This document shows positions 32,623 to 39,997 of a stretch of DNA of 39,997 nt, in pieces (the first letter of the stretch is position 1; every line of letters starts with the position of its first letter). The DNA comes from Pseudomonadota bacterium (GTDB lineage Bacteria > Pseudomonadota > Alphaproteobacteria > Rhizobiales > Beijerinckiaceae): positions 1-39,997 of the forward strand of contig JAJYCZ010000008.1 of NCBI GenBank assembly GCA_021777915.1, written 5' to 3'. Under the pieces are notes generated by a model, which saw nothing but the letters and a program-made list of their open reading frames with translations, did no database searches and was not told the origin of the DNA. The position numbers and the translations under genes were made by a program.

Positions 32623-34008
32623 ATGCGCGCGCCAGACCCGCCGCCGTTCCGGGAAGGCGGCGGCCTTTTTGCCGACCTCTATGAACTGACGATGATGCGG
32701 GCCTATGCCGCGCTGGGCATGGAGGCCGAGGCGGTTTTCAGCCTGTTCGTCCGCAAGCTGCCGCAGGAGCGCAATTTTCTCGTGGCCTGCGGGCTTGACG
32801 AAGTCCTCGACGAAATCGAGCGCTTCCATCTCTCGCCGGAGGATATTCGCTATCTTCGCGGGCTGAAGCTTTTTCCCGATGATTTTCTCGAAAATCTTCG
32901 CCGGTTCCGTTTCGCCGGCGACATTTTCGCGCTGCCGGAAGGGACGCCCTTCTTCGCCAATGAACCGATTCTGGAAGTCCGTGCGCCGATCGGTCAGGCC
33001 CAGGCGCTGGAGACCCTGATTCTCAACCGCATCGGGCTGCAGACCATGCTGGCGTCGAAAGCCTGGCGGGTGGTGACGGCGGCGGGCGGGCGGCGGGTGG
33101 TGGATTTCGGCGCGCGCCGCGCTCAAGGGGCCGACGCCGCCGTTCGCGGCGCCCGCGCCTTCGCTGTCGCCGGGGTCGAGGCGACCTCGCTGCTCGCCGC
33201 CGGCGCGCGCTACAATCTTCCCGTTGCGGGAACCATGGCTCATAGTTTCGTCGAAGCTTTTTCCGGCGAGGAGGAGGCTTTCGCCGCTTTCGCCGCGCTG
33301 TTTCCGCGCACGGTTCTGCTGGTGGACACCTACGACACGCTTCAGGGCGTGCGCAACGCGATTCGCGTGGCCCGCCAACTGGGGCCGGACCGCCGGCCGA
33401 TGGGCGTCCGGCTCGATTCCGGCGACCTGCTCTCCCTGTCGCGATCGGCGCGCGCCCTGCTGGACGCCGCTGGCCTGCAAGACATGAAAATCGTCGCCAG
33501 CGGCGGCCTCGACGAGACGAAAATCGACGCCTTGGTGAAAGGGGGCGCGCCCATCGACATTTTCGGGGTCGGCACGGACATGAGCGTCTCGGGGGATGTC
33601 CCGTCGCTCGATATTTCCTACAAGCTGACGGAATATGCCGGCGTCGGACGCATGAAGCTCTCTCCGGGGAAGGCGACTTTGCCCGGCCGCAAGCAGGTTT
33701 TTCGCCGCGAAGTCGGCGGGGTGGCGACGGACGACGTCATCGCCCGCGCCGACGAAAGCCTGCCGGGAACGCCGTTGCTCGCGCCGGTCATGCGCGGCGG
33801 CAGGCGGATCGCGCCGCCGGCCGAGATTTCGATCCTGCGGGCGGCGGCGGAAAAAGCCATCGCCGCTCTGCCGGCGGAACACCGCGCCCTCGCCCCGGCG
33901 TCCAACCGGTTTCCAGTCACGGTCTCGCCACGGCTCGCAGCCGAGGCGGAGGTTCTCCGCGCCCGCCTGGCCCGCGACGAGGGGGCCGCCTCCGCGACAC
34001 CTCCGTAA
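32623..34008 (+). CDS. pncB: Nicotinate phosphoribosyltransferase
   Basis: PncB joins nicotinate to PRPP, giving NaMN in the Preiss-Handler NAD pathway. From the ATG at 32623 (GAGG about eight bases upstream) it is 461 aa. Diagnostic parts are GLFADLYELTMMRAYAALGM, FSLFVRKLPQERNFLVACGL, VVDFGARRAQGADAAVRGAR, GTMAHSFVEAFSGEEEAF (the His that is phosphorylated during the reaction) and DTYDTLQGVRNAIRVARQLG, then VRLDSGDL. The ORF-track start lies upstream in non-coding DNA. pncA, which makes its substrate, is about 3 kb downstream on the other strand, with hsp20-lon between. Confidence 0.95.
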   Translation: MRAPDPPPFREGGGLFADLYELTMMRAYAALGMEAEAVFSLFVRKLPQERNFLVACGLDEVLDEIERFHLSPEDIRYLRGLKLFPDDFLENLRRFRFAGDIFALPEGTPFFANEPILEVRAPIGQAQALETLILNRIGLQTMLASKAWRVVTAAGGRRVVDFGARRAQGADAAVRGARAFAVAGVEATSLLAAGARYNLPVAGTMAHSFVEAFSGEEEAFAAFAALFPRTVLLVDTYDTLQGVRNAIRVARQLGPDRRPMGVRLDSGDLLSLSRSARALLDAAGLQDMKIVASGGLDETKIDALVKGGAPIDIFGVGTDMSVSGDVPSLDISYKLTEYAGVGRMKLSPGKATLPGRKQVFRREVGGVATDDVIARADESLPGTPLLAPVMRGGRRIAPPAEISILRAAAEKAIAALPAEHRALAPASNRFPVTVSPRLAAEAEVLRARLARDEGAASATPP

Positions 34009-34067
34009 TTTTGCGTCTGGACCTTTTTCCGCCTTGGGCAATAATCCGCCCCACGGAGGACGCGTCC

Positions 34068-34469
34068 ATGACGACTGACGACCGGATGAACTGGATGTGG
34101 TCGGAGGCGATGGCCATTTTTTCGCGCGCCGAACGATTGCGCGAGGCGCCGCCCGCGCGGCGGACGGCGCGAAGCGCGACCTGGGAGCCCGCGGTCGATA
34201 TTTTCGAAACCGACGCCGAAGTGCTGGTTTCGGTCGCCTTGCCCGGCGTTCGCGACGAAGATGTCGAGGCCGAGATCGAAGACGACGCGCTTGTGGTGCG
34301 CGGCCGGCGCGGCTTCCCGCCGCATTTGCGCGCGGCGTTCGTTCATCGCCTGGAGCTGCCGCGCGGCGCTTTCGAACGGCGCATCGCCTTGCCCGCCGGT
34401 CGTTATGACGCCGTCGGTCGCGTCTTTCGCGACGGCTGTCTGATCGTCAACCTGCGCAAATCCGTCTGA
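34068..34469 (+). CDS. Hsp20 family small heat-shock protein
   Basis: This 133-aa protein starts at the ATG at 34068, with GGAGG nine bases upstream. It has a short N-terminus, then the alpha-crystallin core: WEPAVDIFETDAEVLVSVAL and PGVRDEDVEAEIEDDALVVR, ending in GCLIVNLRKSV. It is more divergent from IbpA than the copy at 29364. lon follows with an 11-base gap and GGAGG, so chaperone and protease form one unit: aggregation-preventing binding linked with degradation. I see no sigma-32 match upstream. Confidence 0.92.
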   Translation: MTTDDRMNWMWSEAMAIFSRAERLREAPPARRTARSATWEPAVDIFETDAEVLVSVALPGVRDEDVEAEIEDDALVVRGRRGFPPHLRAAFVHRLELPRGAFERRIALPAGRYDAVGRVFRDGCLIVNLRKSV

Positions 34470-34480
34470 GGAGGCTGAAA

Positions 34481-36889
34481 ATGGCCGCCGAATCCGAGGC
34501 TAACGGGGCCGCCGCCGAAGCCGGGTCGAAGTCCGGCCAACAGGGCGCGGCAAAGCCCGAAGAATTGATCGTCCTGCCGGTGCGCGACGTCGTCCTGATG
34601 CCGGGCGCCATCATGCCGATCGTCATCGGGCGCGAGGTTTCGATCGCCGCCGCGCAGCAGGCGGTGCGCGAGGAGCGTCAGGTCGGCCTGCTGATGCAGC
34701 GCGACCCCAAGCTGGCCGAGCCGACCGCGCTCGACCTGCATCGCACCGGGACCGTCGTCAGCATTCTGCGCTACATGACCGCCCCGGACGGCTCCCATCA
34801 TATCGTTCTGCAGGGCGAGCAACGCTTTCGGGCCATCGATTTCGTCAAGGAGCGCCCGGTCATCGTCGCGCGCGTCGAGCGATTCGCCGACCCCGATTCG
34901 CTCACGCCCGAGACCGAGGCGCGGTTCCGCTTCCTGCAACAGGAGGCGCTCGAAGCCTTCCGCCTGTCGCCGCAGACGCCGAAAGAGCTGATCGATGCGG
35001 TGGAGGCGGTTCCAGCGCCCGGCGCGCTGGCCGACATGGTCGCCATGTATCTCGACATCAGCCCCGACGCCCGCCAGGAACTTCTGGAAACCTTCGACAT
35101 CGCGGCGCGCGTCGACAAGGTGACCAGAATGCTCGACGAGCGGCTGCATGTGCTGCGGCTCACCCATGAAATCGGCCAGCAGACCAGGGCGGCCTTCGAC
35201 GAGCGCCAGCGCGAGGCGATCCTGCGCGAGCAGATGGCGGCGATCCAGCGCCAGCTCGGCGAAGGAGACGCGCGCGGCGAGGAGGCCCGCGAGATCGGCG
35301 AAAAGATCGCCAAGGCCAGCATGCCGCCGGAGGTCGAGGACCAGGCGCGCAAGGAGCTGGCGCGCTACCAGCGCATGCCCGAAGGCGCCGCCGAGGCCGG
35401 ACCGCTGCGGACTTTTCTCGACTGGCTGACCGAACTTCCCTGGGCCTTGCCCGAACCCAGGCCGATCGACATCGCCGAGGCGCGCCGCATCCTCGACGCC
35501 GATCATTTCGGGCTGAAAAAAATCAAGCAGCGCATCGTCGAATATCTCGCCGTGCGCAAGCTTGCCCCAGGCGGCAAGGCGCCGATCCTTTGCTTCGCCG
35601 GCCCGCCGGGCGTCGGCAAGACCTCGCTGGGCCAGTCGATCGCGCGGGCGCTAGGCCGGAATTTCGTGCGCGTGAGCCTGGGCGGCGTGCACGACGAGGC
35701 GGAAATTCGCGGCCATCGCCGCACCTATGTCGGGGCGATGCCGGGCAATATCATCCAGGCGATCCGCAAGGCCGGCGCGCGCGACTGCGTGATGATGCTC
35801 GACGAAATCGACAAGATGGGCGCCGGCATGCAGGGCGACCCGGCGGCGGCGATGCTCGAAGTGCTCGACCCCGAGCAGAATTTTTCGTTCCGCGACAATT
35901 ATCTGGGCCTGCCTTTCGATCTTTCTCACGTCGTGTTCATCGCCACGGCCAATATGTTGGAAAGCGTTCCCGGCCCGCTGCGCGACCGCATGGAAATCAT
36001 TACGCTGGCCGGCTATACCGAGGACGAGAAATTCGAGATCGCGCGGCGCTACCTTGTGGCGCGCCAACTCGCGGCCAATGGCCTGAAGCCCGAACAGGCG
36101 AGCATCGAGGACGAGGCGCTGAAGCGCGTCATCCGCGATTACACGCGGGAAGCCGGGGTGCGCGGGCTGGAGCGCGAGATCGGCCGGGCGTTGCGCCACG
36201 CCGCGATGAGGGTCGCCGAAGGCAGCGCCGAACGGGTCGATATTTCCGCCGCCGATCTGCCGGCGATCCTGGGGCCGGCGCTGTTCGAGAACGAGACGGC
36301 GATGCGGACCAGCGTGCCAGGCGTTGCGACCGGCCTCGCCTGGACGCCGGTCGGCGGCGACATATTGTTCATCGAGGCGGCGCGGGCGCCGGGCAAGGGC
36401 GGGCTGATCCTCACCGGCCAACTCGGCGAAGTGATGCGCGAGAGCGCCCAGGCCGCCCTGACCCTGGTCAGGAGCCAATCGCCGTCCTTCGGGGTTGCGC
36501 CCGATATTTTCGAAAAAAGCGACATCCATATCCATGTGCCGGCGGGCGCGACGCCGAAGGACGGCCCCAGCGCCGGCGTCGCCATGTTCATCGCGCTGGT
36601 GTCGCTGCTCAGCGACCGCACGGTGCGCAGCGACACCGCGATGACCGGGGAAATTTCCCTGCGGGGCCTGGTCCTGCCGGTCGGCGGCATCAAGGAGAAG
36701 GTGACCGCCGCCGCGCGCGCGGGGCTGAAAAGGGTGATGCTTCCGGCGCGCAACCGCCGGGATTATGACGATATTCCAGAAGACGCGCGGAAAAACCTCG
36801 AATTCGTCTGGCTGGAGCGGGTCGAGGACGCGGTCGCGGCGGCCTTCGAGGTGAAGGCCGCTCCGGAAGCCGCTCACGCGACGAAGTGA
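34481..36889 (+). CDS. lon: Lon ATP-dependent protease
   Basis: Lon is a homohexameric AAA+ serine protease that degrades misfolded and regulatory proteins. The 802-aa product has an N-terminal substrate domain (LIVLPVRDVVLMPGAIMPIV), Walker A GPPGVGKTSLGQSIARALG, Walker B VMMLDEIDKMGAGMQGDPAA, and the Ser-Lys dyad in GATPKDGPSAGVAMFIALVS (Ser697) and GGIKEKVTAAARAG (Lys740). The N-terminus is Ala/Gly-rich and extended. It may be one of two Lon proteins, since in many relatives lon is beside clpX, but only one is visible. Its last 16 bases overlap the convergent pncA. Confidence 0.96.
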   Translation: MAAESEANGAAAEAGSKSGQQGAAKPEELIVLPVRDVVLMPGAIMPIVIGREVSIAAAQQAVREERQVGLLMQRDPKLAEPTALDLHRTGTVVSILRYMTAPDGSHHIVLQGEQRFRAIDFVKERPVIVARVERFADPDSLTPETEARFRFLQQEALEAFRLSPQTPKELIDAVEAVPAPGALADMVAMYLDISPDARQELLETFDIAARVDKVTRMLDERLHVLRLTHEIGQQTRAAFDERQREAILREQMAAIQRQLGEGDARGEEAREIGEKIAKASMPPEVEDQARKELARYQRMPEGAAEAGPLRTFLDWLTELPWALPEPRPIDIAEARRILDADHFGLKKIKQRIVEYLAVRKLAPGGKAPILCFAGPPGVGKTSLGQSIARALGRNFVRVSLGGVHDEAEIRGHRRTYVGAMPGNIIQAIRKAGARDCVMMLDEIDKMGAGMQGDPAAAMLEVLDPEQNFSFRDNYLGLPFDLSHVVFIATANMLESVPGPLRDRMEIITLAGYTEDEKFEIARRYLVARQLAANGLKPEQASIEDEALKRVIRDYTREAGVRGLEREIGRALRHAAMRVAEGSAERVDISAADLPAILGPALFENETAMRTSVPGVATGLAWTPVGGDILFIEAARAPGKGGLILTGQLGEVMRESAQAALTLVRSQSPSFGVAPDIFEKSDIHIHVPAGATPKDGPSAGVAMFIALVSLLSDRTVRSDTAMTGEISLRGLVLPVGGIKEKVTAAARAGLKRVMLPARNRRDYDDIPEDARKNLEFVWLERVEDAVAAAFEVKAAPEAAHATK

Positions 36890-37440
36890 ACGCCCGCCCG
36901 CGCCAGTTCGTCGAGCGCGGTTGCGCCGCCTGCCGCGGTCACCGGCGCGGTCGCCGAGGTGACCAGCAAGGTCGGGAAACCGGCGGCGGCGCTGTCCAGC
37001 GCCGTCGCCTTGACGCAAAAATCGAGCGCGAGCCCGCACACCCAAATGCGCTTGACGCCGCGGTGGCGCAGGTCGTCGGCGAGGCTGCTGCGGTCGAAAG
37101 CCGAATATTGTTCCAGATCCGGTCGGTCGGCTTTGCTGACGATCAGCGCGCCGGGCGGAAGACGCAGGTCGCGATGGAACGCCGCGCCGCTTTCGTTTTG
37201 CACGCAATGGCGCGGCCACGGCCCGCCTTGCTCGACGAAACTCATGTGATTCGGCGGGTGCCAGTCGCGCTGCGCGACGATCAGGGCGCCAGCCCGCTCG
37301 GCCTCCCCGATCAACGCATTGACGCGCGGCAGGACAGCGTCGCTGCCCGCAACCGGCAAGGCGCCGTCGGGAAAGAAATCGTTCTGAACATCGACGATCA
37401 GCAGAGCATCGCCTTCGCCGATCTTTTCGCCGCCGGTCAT
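36874..37440 (-). CDS. pncA: Nicotinamidase
   Basis: PncA hydrolyses nicotinamide to nicotinate, feeding PncB. The 188-aa product (ATG at 37440, with GAGGG upstream) has the cysteine-hydrolase triad at Asp17 (LLIVDVQNDFFPDGALPVAG), Lys103 (IVSKADRPDLEQYSAFD) and Cys142 (LALDFCVKATALD), plus metal-site His61 and His65 (HPPNHMSF). The ORF track adds 10 residues. Its 3' end overlaps lon by 16 bp tail to tail, so antisense overlap of the two mRNAs is expected. Confidence 0.95.
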   Translation of the reverse strand: MTGGEKIGEGDALLIVDVQNDFFPDGALPVAGSDAVLPRVNALIGEAERAGALIVAQRDWHPPNHMSFVEQGGPWPRHCVQNESGAAFHRDLRLPPGALIVSKADRPDLEQYSAFDRSSLADDLRHRGVKRIWVCGLALDFCVKATALDSAAAGFPTLLVTSATAPVTAAGGATALDELARAGVHFVA

Positions 37441-37483
37441 GAATTCGCCCTCGGATGCTAAACGTCCCATTCGTCGTGAGGTT

Positions 37484-38350
37484 TCAATGGGCCATGAAGA
37501 CCGGAATGGGCGAGGCGGCGAGAATCGTTCGCGTCGCGCCGCCGAGGATCAGCTCGGTTACGCGCCAGTGGCCATAGCCGCCCATGACGAGGAAATCGGC
37601 GCCGAGGTCGCGGGCCAGGTCGAGGATCGTCGATCCAGCGTCTTTCGAGGTGGTGATTTCCCGCAGGCGCGCCGCGATCCCATGACGCGCCAGATGCCGC
37701 GTGATCCCGACGCCGGGCAGGTTCTTCGCGGCTTCATCGCCTCCGGTCACGCAGACCACTTCGACCTCCCTGGCCGCGGCGAGCAGCGGCAGGGATTCGG
37801 CGAGGGCGCGGGCCGCCTGCAAACCGCCGTCCCAGCACACCAGGGCCTTGTCGAGCCGCGCGGCGCCGGCCGGCGCGGGGGGAATGATGAAAAGCGGCCG
37901 GCCGGAGCCGAAAAGCGCGCTCGAGATCAGATCGGCGCGGTCCTGGCCGCCGCTCGGCTCTTCCGAAGTCCAGCCGGCGCCTGCCGCGATGACGAGAAGG
38001 TCGAAACGCCGGGCCAGCCGCGCGAAATCGTCGCGCGCCTTTTCCCGAAAAGCCTGGATCAGGACAAATTCCATCTCCGCCTGGCTCGGCGCGGACGAAG
38101 CGAGGGCTTCATAAGATTTTTCGGCGACGCGCCGGCGCATTTCGCCGATTTTCGCGAATGTTTCATAGTCGATAAAAGCCCAGTCGGCCGTTGCGCCGGT
38201 GGCGTCCGGCGCGGGATAGGGGAAGTCGATGACGACCGCCGCAGCCGTCAGGCGCGCGCCCATGCGCTCGGCAAGCCCCAAGGCGAAGACGTTGGCGGAT
38301 TCCGCGCCTCCGCCCGCGGCGAGGTGAACGAGTACGTCCCTGATCGCCAT
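37484..38350 (-). CDS. Universal stress protein family protein
   Basis: From the ATG at 38350 the product is 288 aa. It is two Usp-like halves: MAIRDVLVHLAAGGGAESAN starts the first, and the second ends with the ATP-type loop ADFLVMGGYGHWRVTELILG followed by GATRTILAASPIPVFMAH. Only the C-terminal half keeps the G-x2-G-x9-G-[ST] pattern, here G-Y-G-H..GGATRT. Usp proteins help survival in starvation or stress; partners are unknown. It diverges from the HPF-cold-shock gene over 356 bases and lies 43 bases from pncA. Confidence 0.88.
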   Translation of the reverse strand: MAIRDVLVHLAAGGGAESANVFALGLAERMGARLTAAAVVIDFPYPAPDATGATADWAFIDYETFAKIGEMRRRVAEKSYEALASSAPSQAEMEFVLIQAFREKARDDFARLARRFDLLVIAAGAGWTSEEPSGGQDRADLISSALFGSGRPLFIIPPAPAGAARLDKALVCWDGGLQAARALAESLPLLAAAREVEVVCVTGGDEAAKNLPGVGITRHLARHGIAARLREITTSKDAGSTILDLARDLGADFLVMGGYGHWRVTELILGGATRTILAASPIPVFMAH

Positions 38351-38706
38351 GATGCTTCTCCCAAAAGGCGTGTCGGGCGCGCCGGCGCCGGATCGTTCCC
38401 GCGCTTTCCTCAATGATGCACGGCGGATGCGCGGCCCACAATTGTAAAGATCGGGAGCGCCTGGGGAAACGCCTGTCGCGCGACAGGGCCGGCGCAAAGC
38501 TGCAAAAGCGCATGCCGCCGCAGCCAGAATCCGCAGTTTTACGGATCAGGGCGCGACTCGCATCGCAGCCTCCAAAGTCCAATATCGCCGTTCGACGACA
38601 CATCGGCGGCCGCGCGAAATTTCTGGTATATTGATTGCGGATTTTTCGCCGACCGCTCAAGCAGGGCGGCGCGGCCGCTCTTCGTCCGACGATAGGAGGC
38701 CAGAAC
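38351..38706. promoter_or_regulatory. Divergent usp/HPF control region with a 16-bp palindrome
   Basis: The perfect palindrome CCTGTCGCGCGACAGG lies at 38472-38487, a candidate operator. A TATATT near 38628-38635 could be the -10 of the HPF gene. Both flanking genes are stress-linked, so shared control is plausible but not shown. No ORF is supported here. Confidence 0.45.
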
Positions 38707-39270
38707 ATGCAGACGCCGCCGGAAATCGCCTTTCATCAATTCGAACCGACCGAGGCCGTTCGCGCCGAGGTCGCCAGACAGGTCGAACGGCTCGAAAGGT
38801 TCAGCGACCGGATCACCTCCTGCCGCCTGAAGGTCAGCAAGACCGCGCGGCGTCAGCAGGGCGACCTGTTTCAGGTCGCCTTGCGGGTCGCCATGCCGGG
38901 CCACAAGGATGTCGTCGTGGACAGAGCCCATGGCGACTCGCCCGAGCATGAGCACGCCGCTGTCGCCATACGCGACGCCTTCGACGCCGCGGTCCGCCAG
39001 ATCGAGGACGCCATGCGCGATCTGCGCGGCGAGGTGAAGGCGCATGGAGCGCCGGCGCATGGAAAGGTGGTCCGTTTCCTGGCCGGCGAGGATTGCGGCT
39101 TCATCGAAACCCCCGATGGCCGCGAAGTCTATTTCCACCGCAATTCCGTGGTGGACGGCGATTTCGACAAGCTCGAGACCGGCGCCGAGGTGCGTTTCGT
39201 CGAGGAGCTCGGCGAGAAAGGGGCGCAGGCGAGCGCCGTCCATGTCGTCGGCAAGCATCATATCCATTGA
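38707..39270 (+). CDS. HPF/RaiA ribosome-associated domain fused to a cold-shock domain
   Basis: The 187-aa product starts at the ATG at 38707 with GGAGG seven bases upstream. Residues 1-115 match the HPF/RaiA fold (IAFHQFEPTEAVRAEVARQV, then RITSCRLKVSKTARRQQGDL and FQVALRVAMPGHKDVVVDRA). Residues 117-182 form a cold-shock domain: HGKVVRFLAGEDCGFIETPD, with RNP1-like CGFIETPDG and RNP2-like VYFHRNSVV. It should bind ribosomes in stress and perhaps mRNA. The fusion is known in some Proteobacteria, but what each half does together is untested. The ORF-track start adds 24 residues. Confidence 0.9.
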   Translation: MQTPPEIAFHQFEPTEAVRAEVARQVERLERFSDRITSCRLKVSKTARRQQGDLFQVALRVAMPGHKDVVVDRAHGDSPEHEHAAVAIRDAFDAAVRQIEDAMRDLRGEVKAHGAPAHGKVVRFLAGEDCGFIETPDGREVYFHRNSVVDGDFDKLETGAEVRFVEELGEKGAQASAVHVVGKHHIH

Positions 39271-39297
39271 CGAAAAGCCTCAAGGCGGGAGGCGAAA

Positions 39298-39756
39298 GTG
39301 AAGCTCAGCTCAAGCGCCTTTCAAAATGGCGAAGGCATTCCGAGGCGCTTCACCTGCGACGGCGAGAACCTCTCGCCGCCGCTGGCGTGGAGCGGCGCCC
39401 CGACGGCGGCGCGCAGTTTCGCCTTGCTCTGCGACGATCCCGACGCCCCGCGCGGGGTCTGGCGGCATTGGGCGGTTTACGACCTGCCCGCCGATTGCGC
39501 GGCGCTGCCCGAGGGAGCCGGGAACGCCGGACCCCGTTCCGGACTGAGGCAAGGCGAAAATGATTTTGGCGACGAGGGCTATGGCGGTCCCTGTCCGCCG
39601 CACGGCCACGGGACGCATCATTACCGCTTCCGTTTACTGGCGCTTTCCGTCGCGGCCCTGGATCTGCGCCCCCACGCGACCTGCCGCGACGTCGAACAGG
39701 CGCTGGACGGGCTCATTCTCGCCGAAGCGACGCTGATCGGCCATTATCGGCGATGA
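39298..39756 (+). CDS. YbhB/YbcL family (PEBP-like) protein
   Basis: This 152-aa protein uses a GTG start (39298) with GGGAGG five bases upstream. It belongs to the phosphatidylethanolamine-binding-protein-like family: FTCDGENLSPPLAWSGAP, FALLCDDPDAPRGVWRHWAV, and PCPPHGHGTHHYRFRLLALS, the ligand-pocket motifs with conserved Asp/His. Bacterial members have no firm function. polX starts inside its stop (ATGA overlap), so the two are probably coupled. It lies 27 bases after the HPF-cold-shock gene. Confidence 0.93.
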   Translation: MKLSSSAFQNGEGIPRRFTCDGENLSPPLAWSGAPTAARSFALLCDDPDAPRGVWRHWAVYDLPADCAALPEGAGNAGPRSGLRQGENDFGDEGYGGPCPPHGHGTHHYRFRLLALSVAALDLRPHATCRDVEQALDGLILAEATLIGHYRR

Positions 39757-39997
39757 CTCGCGCGCCCAAAAAACTGGCTCCGCCTGAAAAGATCAGCAAC
39801 CAGGACATCGCGCGGGCTTTCGACGAGGTCGCCGACCTGCTCGATCTGGAGAACGACAATCCCTTCCGCATCCGCGCCTACCGCAATGCGGCGCGGACCT
39901 TGCGCGGCGCGCCGGAAGAGGCCGCCCACATGATCGCGCGTGGCGGCGACCCGGACGACCTCCCCGGAATCGGCAAGGATCTGGCGGCGCAGATCGC
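39753..39997 (+). CDS. polX: DNA polymerase X / 3'-5' exonuclease, N-terminus (partial)
   Basis: The ATG at 39753 overlaps the YbhB-type stop by four bases; the gene runs off the window end. The 81 visible residues match the PolX family: ISNQDIARAFDEVADLLDLE, NPFRIRAYRNAARTLRGAPE, and DLPGIGKDLAAQI, the first helix-hairpin-helix. Bacterial PolX proteins combine a gap-filling polymerase with a C-terminal PHP exonuclease and act in base-excision repair; these parts are outside the window. Confidence 0.88.
   Translation, partial: MTRAPKKLAPPEKISNQDIARAFDEVADLLDLENDNPFRIRAYRNAARTLRGAPEEAAHMIARGGDPDDLPGIGKDLAAQI

Noticed and set aside
1-39997. CRISPR array, prophage, or transposon
   Set aside because: No regularly spaced repeats, integrase, transposase or phage structural genes are seen on either strand.

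Overview
The window reads as a chromosomal segment of a GC-rich alphaproteobacterium, most likely Hyphomicrobiales (Rhizobiales) close to the Beijerinckiaceae/Methylocystaceae. The basis is high G+C by eye, a GapR (DUF2312) chromosome-structuring protein, a GcrA-type C-terminal domain, DUF1150, DUF6894 and DUF1036 genes, a LexA box of the alphaproteobacterial type (GAAC-N7-GAAC), an FNR/FixK-type box at hemN, and Rhizobiales-style intergenic palindromes. Genus is inference. I see no rRNA, tRNA, CRISPR array, transposase or prophage block.

Layout. 1-3.4 kb: end of ybaB, then recR, converging on rpmH-rnpA-yidC (L34, RNase P protein, membrane insertase) driven by a strong promoter. 3.4-5.0 kb: a LexA-boxed unit with an 86-aa protein of unknown function and an orphan C5-cytosine DNA methyltransferase. 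5.2-15.4 kb: DUF6894 protein, apaG, argE, pyk, a DUF1036 secreted protein, an N-formylglutamate amidohydrolase-like gene, gapR, an Old Yellow Enzyme, an outer-membrane beta-barrel protein whose signal peptide holds a 4 x 15-bp tandem repeat, galU and galE. 15.4-17.8 kb: a gene-poor stretch with a membrane protein, a 48-aa basic protein and a GcrA-like protein without the DNA-binding domain. 17.8-20.6 kb: cutA-hemH diverging from hemN across an FNR/FixK-type site. 20.6-25.1 kb: GMC dehydrogenase plus Tat-exported subunit 3, glyoxalase, RHH regulator, Mpo1-like membrane protein and TPR protein.

25.1-29.0 kb: DUF1810, rpmJ with its own promoter, leader hairpin and terminator, then recF-recQ overlapping by 4 bp. 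29.0-30.3 kb: a heat-shock unit (sigma-32-type promoter, hsp20, DUF1150), then a structured small transcription unit with a strong terminator that could encode a 30-aa membrane peptide. 30.7-37.4 kb: a D-2-hydroxyacid dehydrogenase, an SH3 protein, pncB, a second hsp20 coupled to lon, and pncA, whose 3' end overlaps lon. 37.5-40 kb: a universal stress protein diverging from an HPF/RaiA-cold-shock fusion, a YbhB-type protein and the start of polX.

Shared themes are recombination and repair (recR, recF, recQ, polX and the SOS-boxed methyltransferase), proteostasis and stress (two Hsp20s, Lon, Usp, HPF-CSD), haem synthesis, and NAD salvage (pncA and pncB). Most genes are ordinary core genes. The best candidates for something under-described are the SOS-boxed small protein/methyltransferase pair, the GcrA-like protein lacking its DNA-binding half, and the structured small transcription unit at about 29.9-30.3 kb.
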